From: DASZTV01 sp035550655
Lineage (GTDB): Bacteria; Actinomycetota; Actinomycetes; JAFAQI01
Assembly (NCBI GenBank): GCA_035550655.1
Contig: DASZOU010000005.1
Location: forward strand, 62,001 to 126,000
Direction: 5' to 3'
Length of the DNA stretch: 64,000 bases
The notes beneath the pieces were generated by a model. The model searched no databases. It saw only the letters and a program-made list of their open reading frames with translations, and was not told where the DNA came from. Shown here piece after piece: positions 58,418-64,000 of this stretch. Numbering within the stretch: the stretch's first letter is position 1; each line of letters opens with the position of its first letter. Position numbers and translations under genes: made by a program.

Positions 58418-60676
58418 ATGACCACGCCGGAGCCCGCTGCCGGGCCGTCGGTGCAGCTGCGGGCGGTGCCCACCCGGAGTGAGCTCGACGCCCGCCGCGG
58501 GCTCGTGCGGATCGCGCCATCGGTGCTCGAGGCCATCGGCGCCCGGCCGTACGCCGTGGTTCAGCTCACCGCGGCGAAGGTCACTGCCGCGCTCGTCGCC
58601 CAGAGCAGCGCCCAGCAGGATCCTGGCTGCATCCTGGTCGACGACCTCATCCTCAACAACCTGGGTGTCAGCGAAGGCACTCCGGTGTCGGTGACAGTGG
58701 TCCCCTCGCTCGCCGCTGACCGGATCGTGCTGGCGGGTCCCATCCAGGTGACCAGCGTGCTCGCCCCGCAGACGGCCCGGCTGGCGCTGCTCGGCAAGGT
58801 GGTCTCGACCGGCGACTCGGTGTCGCTGCTCCAGCAGGACCTCGCGCTGCCGGAGGGCACCAGCCCGGAGCTGCTGACCCAGGGCCGCGAGCAGCTGCAG
58901 GCGCTGTTCGGCCAGGCATGGCAGGGAGTGGTCCTGACGGTCGCCGCGTCACCGTCGGTCCCGGCGGTGGTCACGATGACCACGGAGATCGCGTGGGCGG
59001 ATGCGGTGGCGCCGCCCGCGCCCACCGCCACCGCGGTCAGCACCGTCATCCCGGCGAGTGGCGCGCCGGCGAGCGCCGGCGGAACCGTCACGCCGGCGAG
59101 TGCGGGCGTCGACCTGCCCGGGGCGGAGGAGCAGTCCAAGACACTCCGCGAGCTGCTCGACGTCGGCCTCAACAACCCGGCGTTGCTGAAGAAGCTGGGC
59201 TCGACGCCGTCGCTCGGAGTCCTCGTCGGCGGCCCGTCCGGGGCCGGCAAGAGCACGCTGGTCAAAAGCACCGCCGCTGCCCTGAACCTGACCGTGCGGA
59301 TGGTCTGGTGTCCGCAGCTCGCGGCGCTGACCCCGGACAGCGGCGCGGCGCAGATCGCCTCGATGCGCAGCGCCGGGCTGGACGCGCACGGGGCCCGCGA
59401 GGTCATCGTGCTCGACGACGTCGAGGCGCTCGCCCCCGCCGACGGCAACGCACCGCTGGGAGCGGCGGTCGTCGCCGCGGTACGGGACCTGATCGCCGCG
59501 GGGCGAGCGGTGATCGCGCTGTCCGCCGTACCGGACAGCGTCGCGCCGGATCTCGTCGCGCCGGGCATGCTCTCCCATCGCATCGTGCTCGGCCTGCCCG
59601 ACCAGGCGGCCCGGCGCGCGATGCTCGCCCAGCTGTCGCGGTCGCTCGCGGTCGCGCCGGACGTCACCTTCGACGACATCGCCGCCCGCACGCCCGGGTT
59701 CGTCCGGGCGGATCTGCTCGCCCTCGTCAACGCGGCGGCACAGCAGGCGGCCTGCCGCGAGCAGTCGGCGCCGACGGGTGATCCGAAGGTGAGCGCGGCC
59801 GACTTCGCGGCCGCCCTGGCCACCGTGCACCCGTCGAGCATGGACGGGCAGCTGCTGGACCCCGGGCAGGTCGGCCTCAGCGAGGTCGGCGGGCTCGCTG
59901 ACGTGAAGCAGACGCTGACCGAGTCCGTCATCTGGCCGATCGCCTATCCCGACACGTTCGCGCGGCTCGGGGTCGCCCCGACCCGGGGCGTGCTGCTGTA
60001 CGGCCCACCCGGCTGCGGCAAGACCTACATCGTGAAGGCCCTCGCCCACGACGGCCGGGCGAACGTCTTGTCGGTGAAGGGCGCCGAGCTGATGAGCAAG
60101 TGGGTGGGGGAGAGCGAGGCCGGTGTCCGCCAGCTGTTCGCGCGGGCGAAAGGCGCGGCTCCCAGCCTCATCTTCCTCGACGAGATCGACGCGCTGGCGC
60201 CGGTTCGCGGCGGTGGCGAGGACCAGGTGGGTGACCGCGTGGTCGCCGCGCTGCTCACCGAGATGGATGGCATCGACGTGCTCAAGGGGGTGGTCGTGAT
60301 CGGCGCGACCAACCGTCCCGACATGGTCGACCCGGCGCTGCTGCGGCCCGGCCGGCTGGAGCGGCTGCTGTTCGTCCCGCCGCCCGACGAAGCGGCGCGC
60401 GGCGAGATCTTCCGGGCTGCCGCGGCGCACACCCCGCTGGATGCGGCCGTCGACCTGGCCGCGCTCGCCGGCCGGACCGACGGGTACTCGGGAGCCGACT
60501 GTGCGGCAGTGATCCGGCAGGCGGCGCTCGCGGCGATGCGCCGGTCGATGGAGGCGCCGTGCGTCACCGCGGCGGACATCGATGCGGCGCTCGCTGTCGT
60601 GAAGCCGTCCCTTGATCCGTCGCAGGTCGCCGCCCTGCGCGATTTCGCCAAACAACGGGACAGCGCCGCGAGCTGA
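58418..60676 (+). CDS. Cdc48/p97-like double AAA ATPase
   Basis: 752-aa protein with a Cdc48_N-type N-domain (about 15-180, a double-psi barrel), a low-complexity Pro/Ala linker (about 190-225) and two AAA modules. D1 (about 230-470) has a P-loop GGPSGAGKST but an Asp-Asp Walker B (VIVLDDVEAL) where active modules have Asp-Glu, so D1 hydrolysis may be impaired. D2 (about 485-752) is canonical: GPPGCGKT, IFLDEIDALAP, SRH with ATNRPDMVDPALLRPGR. Such hexamers unfold or extract proteins. It resembles mycobacterial Rv0435c-type proteins; the partners are unknown. It is divergent from glgE. Confidence 0.92.
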   Translation: MTTPEPAAGPSVQLRAVPTRSELDARRGLVRIAPSVLEAIGARPYAVVQLTAAKVTAALVAQSSAQQDPGCILVDDLILNNLGVSEGTPVSVTVVPSLAADRIVLAGPIQVTSVLAPQTARLALLGKVVSTGDSVSLLQQDLALPEGTSPELLTQGREQLQALFGQAWQGVVLTVAASPSVPAVVTMTTEIAWADAVAPPAPTATAVSTVIPASGAPASAGGTVTPASAGVDLPGAEEQSKTLRELLDVGLNNPALLKKLGSTPSLGVLVGGPSGAGKSTLVKSTAAALNLTVRMVWCPQLAALTPDSGAAQIASMRSAGLDAHGAREVIVLDDVEALAPADGNAPLGAAVVAAVRDLIAAGRAVIALSAVPDSVAPDLVAPGMLSHRIVLGLPDQAARRAMLAQLSRSLAVAPDVTFDDIAARTPGFVRADLLALVNAAAQQAACREQSAPTGDPKVSAADFAAALATVHPSSMDGQLLDPGQVGLSEVGGLADVKQTLTESVIWPIAYPDTFARLGVAPTRGVLLYGPPGCGKTYIVKALAHDGRANVLSVKGAELMSKWVGESEAGVRQLFARAKGAAPSLIFLDEIDALAPVRGGGEDQVGDRVVAALLTEMDGIDVLKGVVVIGATNRPDMVDPALLRPGRLERLLFVPPPDEAARGEIFRAAAAHTPLDAAVDLAALAGRTDGYSGADCAAVIRQAALAAMRRSMEAPCVTAADIDAALAVVKPSLDPSQVAALRDFAKQRDSAAS

Positions 60677-60696
60677 GTGGCCCCGGGGTGCCCGTT

Positions 60697-60708
60697 TAGG
60701 GTGGATTC
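60697..60708 (+). promoter_or_regulatory. -10 element for a probably leaderless mRNA
   Basis: TAGGGT at 60697-60702 and six nt to the ATG at 60709; the hexamer and spacing are identical to those before the Cdc48-like gene. Confidence 0.45.
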
Positions 60709-61473
60709 ATGCGAAAGGCCGTCGGGTTCGCCGGGATCAGTGCCGTTGCCACGACCCTCGCGTTCGCCGGGCCGGCGAGCGCGCTCGGTCCGGTCCATCA
60801 TCAGACCGAGCGCGTGGTCGTACCCGGTCAGGTGACCGCCTTGTCGGTGCGCGGTGAGGTGGGCAACATCACGGTGCTGCCCGGTTCGGTGACCCGCATC
60901 GTCGCGGCGGAGCAGTGGAACTTCGCGGCCCCGACGCTGACCCACACGCTTCAGGACGGCGTGCTCCGGGTGGCAGCACCGTGCCCCCGCCCCACCGGCA
61001 TCGTCGACATCGGGTTCAACGACTGCTTGGTCGACCTGCTGATCACCGTTCCCGCCGCGGTGACGGTCGACGCGGTCGACAGCGTCGGGGACATCCGGAT
61101 CCGGGACCTGCGAGGCAACGAGACGCTGCGCAGCGACGTCGGTGAGATCCGCGTCGACCGCGTCGTCGGGCCGAGCCTCACCGCCACCTCCGACACGGGC
61201 AGCGTGCGGCTCGCCGGGGTGCGGTTCGCCGCGCTGACCCTGCGCAGCTCCTCCGGCGGCGTTCAGGCTGATCTCGCGCGCATGCCGCGAACCGTGGTCG
61301 CCCGCAGCTCGGACGGCGACGTCGACCTGACGGTGCCGGCCGGGACGTACGCCGTCGACACACACACCGATGTCGGGAGCACCCACGTGCGGGGCATCAC
61401 CTCGAGCTCCGATGCGCCGCGGACCCTGTCGGCGCACACCGACGACGGCGACATCCGCATCGTCGGGCGGTAG
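60709..61473 (+). CDS. Secreted DUF4097-like beta-solenoid protein
   Basis: 254 aa with a signal peptide (MRKAVGFAGISAVATTLAFAGPASA). A repetitive beta-solenoid follows: short strands rich in V/D/G/S such as VDAVDSVGDIRIRDLRG, LRSDVGEIRVDRVVG, TATSDTGSVRLAGV and ARSSDGDVDLTVPAG, the usual sign of DUF4097 (putative adhesin-like) proteins. There is no anchor at the C-terminus. It lies 32 bp past the Cdc48-like gene with its own -10 element. Function unknown; it is convergent to the sensor kinase gene. Confidence 0.82.
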   Translation: MRKAVGFAGISAVATTLAFAGPASALGPVHHQTERVVVPGQVTALSVRGEVGNITVLPGSVTRIVAAEQWNFAAPTLTHTLQDGVLRVAAPCPRPTGIVDIGFNDCLVDLLITVPAAVTVDAVDSVGDIRIRDLRGNETLRSDVGEIRVDRVVGPSLTATSDTGSVRLAGVRFAALTLRSSSGGVQADLARMPRTVVARSSDGDVDLTVPAGTYAVDTHTDVGSTHVRGITSSSDAPRTLSAHTDDGDIRIVGR

Positions 61474-61487
61474 CCCCCGCGCAGCCG

Positions 61488-63107
61488 CTAGGCGGGCACC
61501 GACCAGGTGATGCGCGTGCCCACCCCGCGCGACCCGGTGGTGATCGTCACGTCGCCGCCGAGCTCACTCGCCCGGGTCTCGAGGTTGCCCAGCCCGCTGC
61601 GGCGGGTGACAGCGGGATCCAGCCCCTGGCCGTCGTCGTCGACCACGACGGCGAGCCGGCCGTTCTCGAGCGCCACGATGACGTCGATCGTGGCGGCCCG
61701 GGCGTGGCGCACGGCGTTGGACAGCGCCTCGCCGAGCACTGCCAGCACGTGCGGCTTCGTGCCGTCCGGCACAAGGCTGCCGACCGCTCCCGCATAACGG
61801 ACCCGGACCTTCAGCTCGGATCCCGCCGTCGCGCGGTCCACCACCTGCTGCACCTCGTGGCGGAAGTCGTCGGCGATGACGGGAGTCTGCAGCTGGTAGA
61901 TCGCCTGCCGCAGCTCGCGGATCGTGCCGTCGAGGTCGTCCGCGACGGCGGAAAGCCGGGCCCGCACCCCCTGGTCCGTCACCAGCGCGTCCGTGCTCTG
62001 CAGCGTCATGCCGGCCGCGAACAGCCGCTGGATGACCAGGTCGTGCAGGTCGCGGGCGATCCGCTCGCGATCCTCCAGGACGGCGATGCGTTCGCGGTCG
62101 TGCTGCGCGGCAGCGAGCTGGAGCGCCACCCCCGCCTGACCGGCGAACCCGACCACGTAGTCCAGGTCGAGCTCGGCGACGGCGGCCACGTTGCGGGGGT
62201 ACGCGACCACGAGTGCTCCGAGGCCCTCGCCGGACTCGCCGACCCCGAGCGGCGCGATCAGCAGCCGCCCGCACCGGTCCCTGATCGCCTGAGGGACGGA
62301 CTCGGCGGACGGGCTGCGACCGATGTCGTCGAGGATCACTGCCTCGCGGTCCGCGACGACCCGCTCGGAGTACGTCCCGCCCGGCTCGTACTCGATCCCG
62401 AGCAGGGACGGCTCGGACGTTGCCGCGATGACCATGCCGCCGTCGTCGTTGGGCAGGAGCAGCGTCGTGAACACCGCGCGGGCGGCCTGCTGCGCCTCGT
62501 TGACGATCAGATGGCTGAGCCGGTCCTCGGCGACGCCGCCCAGCACGGCGTTTCGCACCTCGCTGGAGGCGGTCAGCCACAGCCCGCGCCGCTCCTGGCT
62601 CTGGAACAGCTGGGCGTTCTGGATCGCGACCCCTGCGGCCGACGCGAGCGCGATCACGAGCAGCTCGTCCTCGTCGGTGAACGCCTGCCGGTCGCGCCGC
62701 CGGGTCAGGTACAGGTTGCCGAAGACCTGGTTGCGGGTCCGTACCGGGACCGCGAGACAGTCAGTCGGCGCCGGACCCGATCCGATCGCGCCGGCTTGTT
62801 CGTCGCTGAGCCCGACAGCCACCACGCTGGCGCTGTGCTGGCGGTCCGAGCCCAGGACGACGATCGCGCCGGCCTCGGCCGCGACGAGCTCGCAGGCCGC
62901 GCCCACCAGCCGTTCGAGCATCGCGGACAGGCTGAGGTCCTCCGAGATCGACAGCACCGCATCGAGCAGGGCGCGAAGCCGGTCTTGGGTGTCCTGGCCG
63001 TCCTGCGCGCGCTTGAGCAGTGCGTCGGTGGCTTGCCGCAGCAGGTAGCCGACCCGGCCGGTGCCGGGGGGATCCGCCGGGTTGCGCGGCGCCGCCTCCT
63101 CGGCCAC
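61488..63107 (-). CDS. DosS/DevS-type sensor histidine kinase lacking the heme-ligand segment
   Basis: 539-aa two-GAF histidine kinase. GAF-A is about residues 40-170 and GAF-B about 190-335. The HisKA_3 dimerisation helix has the phospho-acceptor His355 in RIARDLHDLVIQRLFA, and the HATPase_c domain ends the protein (DDDGQGLDP, SGLGNLETRA). It closely follows mycobacterial DevS/DosT, except that GAF-A jumps from AIGSGPAPTD to CLAVPVRTRNQVFGNLYL: the stretch of about 40 residues that in DosS carries the proximal heme His (GFPPYHPPM) is absent. It should phosphorylate the DosR-like regulator encoded nearby. The signal may not be O2/NO/CO. Confidence 0.9.
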   Translation of the reverse strand: MAEEAAPRNPADPPGTGRVGYLLRQATDALLKRAQDGQDTQDRLRALLDAVLSISEDLSLSAMLERLVGAACELVAAEAGAIVVLGSDRQHSASVVAVGLSDEQAGAIGSGPAPTDCLAVPVRTRNQVFGNLYLTRRRDRQAFTDEDELLVIALASAAGVAIQNAQLFQSQERRGLWLTASSEVRNAVLGGVAEDRLSHLIVNEAQQAARAVFTTLLLPNDDGGMVIAATSEPSLLGIEYEPGGTYSERVVADREAVILDDIGRSPSAESVPQAIRDRCGRLLIAPLGVGESGEGLGALVVAYPRNVAAVAELDLDYVVGFAGQAGVALQLAAAQHDRERIAVLEDRERIARDLHDLVIQRLFAAGMTLQSTDALVTDQGVRARLSAVADDLDGTIRELRQAIYQLQTPVIADDFRHEVQQVVDRATAGSELKVRVRYAGAVGSLVPDGTKPHVLAVLGEALSNAVRHARAATIDVIVALENGRLAVVVDDDGQGLDPAVTRRSGLGNLETRASELGGDVTITTGSRGVGTRITWSVPA

Positions 63108-63165
63108 AGGATGACCCTAGTGCCTTGTCGATCTCGAGCCCTGCGGCTCGGCTGCCGCGTAATAC

Positions 63166-63178
63166 GGACTTTGGTCCC
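63166..63178. promoter_or_regulatory. DosR/DevR-type box in the divergent sensor/PNPOx gap
   Basis: GGACTTTGGTCCC (minus: GGGACCAAAGTCC), a near-palindrome close to the DosR consensus core. It lies 58 bp from the sensor start and 60 bp from the PNPOx-family ATG. The same 13 nt lie upstream of the Ig-like gene at 24112-24124. It could autoregulate the dos-like locus. Confidence 0.75.
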
Positions 63179-63238
63179 ACCGGGCCTGGGCCCTCCGTAC
63201 CTGTTGATCTCTGCCTCGTCGTCGCAGGCTCATTGCCG

Positions 63239-63664
63239 ATGAACCTTCTACGTGACTCAGCCTGGGACGTCCTTCCGCACAACGAGTGCGTCGCAGGGCT
63301 TCGTTCGCAGCTGATCGGACGGATCGCGGTGAGCGCGGACGCGCTTCCCGTCGTACTTCCCGTGTACTTCGTGTACGACGGGTCGTCGATCGTGTTCCGC
63401 ACGTCGTCGGGGAGCGTGCTGGACCGCAACTGCCGCAACACGGTCGTTGCGTTCGAGGTCGACAGCCACGACCCCACCCGGCGAACCGGGTGGAGCGTCA
63501 TGGCGGTCGGGGTCGCGAACGTGATGGGGGCGAGCGAAGCCGCACGGGAGCAGGCCGCCCGGCTCAATCGCATCGGGGCGCCCGAGGGGGACGTCCTGAT
63601 CAAGATCGAGCCCGGCAGCCTGACCGGCCGAGCGCTCGCTCGCCCCCGCTCGATCGTCATCTGA
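63239..63664 (+). CDS. Pyridoxamine-5'-phosphate-oxidase-like flavin/F420 split-barrel protein
   Basis: 141-aa split beta-barrel of the PNPOx-like clan: strand order ECVAGLRSQLIGRIAVS, LPVVLPVYFVYDGSSIVFRTSSGS, VVAFEVDSHDPTRRTGWSVMAVGVA (each shown in part). Such small proteins bind FMN, F420 or heme and several belong to the mycobacterial DosR regulon. ATG 63239 begins the barrel. It lies between a DosR-type box (60 bp upstream) and the dosR-like gene (35 bp downstream), consistent with dormancy-type regulation. The exact cofactor cannot be told. Confidence 0.88.
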   Translation: MNLLRDSAWDVLPHNECVAGLRSQLIGRIAVSADALPVVLPVYFVYDGSSIVFRTSSGSVLDRNCRNTVVAFEVDSHDPTRRTGWSVMAVGVANVMGASEAAREQAARLNRIGAPEGDVLIKIEPGSLTGRALARPRSIVI

Positions 63665-63687
63665 GGCTCGAGCCGACCCCACTGCCC

Positions 63688-63699
63688 TACGGTGTCACC
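63688..63699 (+). promoter_or_regulatory. -10 element before the dosR-like gene
   Basis: TACGGT at 63688-63693 and six nt to the ATG at 63700; suggests a leaderless transcript in addition to any read-through from the PNPOx gene. Confidence 0.35.
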
Positions 63700-64000
63700 A
63701 TGACGGCGCCGATTCGGGTGTTCCTGTGCGACGACCACGAGGTCGTCCGGCGGGGTGTGAAGGACATGCTCGAGGCCGAGGGCGACATCGAGGTCATCGG
63801 TGAGGCGTCGTCGGTCTCCGAGGCGCTGGGCCGGGTGCCGGCGCTGCGGCCGCAGGTTGCCGTGCTCGACGTGCGGCTGCCCGACGGTAGCGGCATCACC
63901 GCCTGCCGGGAGCTGCGCTCCGCCCTCCCCGAGCTCGCCTGCCTGATGCTGACGTCGTTCTCCGACGACGAGGCGATGCTCGACGCGATCATGGCCGGAG
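63700..64000 (+). CDS. dosR: DosR/DevR-like response regulator (N-terminal part, runs off the window)
   Basis: The first 100 residues of a NarL/LuxR-family response regulator. The receiver has the acidic pair CDDHEVVRRGV, the phospho-acceptor Asp in AVLDVRLPDGSGI and the Thr/Ser switch in LMLTSFSDDEAMLDAIMAG. The stretch VFLCDDHEVVRRG... GEASSVSEALGRVPALRP is strikingly like mycobacterial DosR, supporting orthology over generic NarL membership. The DNA-binding half lies beyond 64000. The nearby sensor kinase is the presumed partner, and two matching boxes in this window are its likely targets. Confidence 0.9.
   Translation, partial: MTAPIRVFLCDDHEVVRRGVKDMLEAEGDIEVIGEASSVSEALGRVPALRPQVAVLDVRLPDGSGITACRELRSALPELACLMLTSFSDDEAMLDAIMAG

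Noticed and set aside
1..64000. tRNA, rRNA, riboswitch, CRISPR array or prophage
   Set aside because: No gap is long enough for rRNA, no tRNA-like cloverleaf or CRISPR repeat spacing was noticed on reading, and no phage structural gene is present. A tRNAscan/Infernal run would be needed to exclude small RNAs fully.

Overview
This 64 kb window is high-GC chromosomal DNA from an actinomycete (class Actinomycetes). The evidence is an F420-dependent NADP reductase, KorAB, the panB/nadE/glnA2/glnE neighbourhood, a ppk–mutT1 pair as in mycobacteria, a TreS–maltokinase fusion with GlgE, an actinobacterial Cdc48-like AAA ATPase, a DosR/DosS pair, a mycobacterial-type SOS box and a lysine/alanine-rich histone-like protein. 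Many genes start with GTG or TTG, and several have a TANNNT hexamer 6-7 nt before the start codon, which suggests leaderless mRNAs. I cannot name the genus. I saw no rRNA, tRNA, CRISPR array or intact insertion sequence, and no gene-free stretch exceeds 300 bp.

Layout. 1-6.4 kb (minus strand): a secreted sedolisin protease cut by the window edge, then a polyphosphate operon read ppk1 > CYTH/CHAD > mutT1, with a PhoP-type direct repeat upstream of ppk1. 6.5-12.1 kb: a family 2 glycosyltransferase, an unknown protein, a cell-wall amidase, a small membrane protein, a histone-H1-like protein and a single-span membrane protein; the gaps hold hairpins and palindromes. 12.2-22.2 kb: npdG, panB, nadE, then glnA2 – class I amidotransferase – glnE – polytopic membrane protein. 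22.2-29.7 kb: a PAP2-like membrane enzyme, a secreted Ig-like protein with a DosR-type box, korAB, a short-chain dehydrogenase and a divergent flavin monooxygenase. 29.8-32.4 kb is an accessory patch: an SOS-box-driven but truncated/frameshifted 13E12-type HNH gene, a long hairpin, and an uncharacterised membrane protein/metalloprotease pair. 32.5-38.1 kb: a DksA-like protein, then a TetR-linked catabolic operon (two amidohydrolases, an SDR, an acetoacetate-decarboxylase-like enzyme) with a 19-bp operator. 38.2-42.7 kb: an AlkA-like glycosylase, a crotonase and a Tat-exported GH35-like hydrolase.

42.7-58.4 kb is the centrepiece: one operon of seven genes transcribed glgE > treS-mak > malQ > glgB > treZ > treX > treY, each joined to the next by a 4-nt start/stop overlap (the last by about 25 nt). 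It encodes a closed loop: glucan is converted to trehalose (TreX, TreY, TreZ), trehalose to maltose and maltose 1-phosphate (TreS-Mak), and these return to glucan (GlgE, with GlgB and MalQ remodelling the chains). 58.4-64 kb: a Cdc48-like ATPase, a secreted DUF4097-like protein, and a DosS-type sensor kinase divergent from a PNPOx-family gene and the dosR-type regulator, which runs off the right edge. A DosR-type box lies between the sensor and the PNPOx gene. The same 13-mer recurs 39 kb away upstream of the secreted Ig-like gene. The sensor lacks the heme-ligand segment of DosS/DosT, so the system may respond to a different signal.
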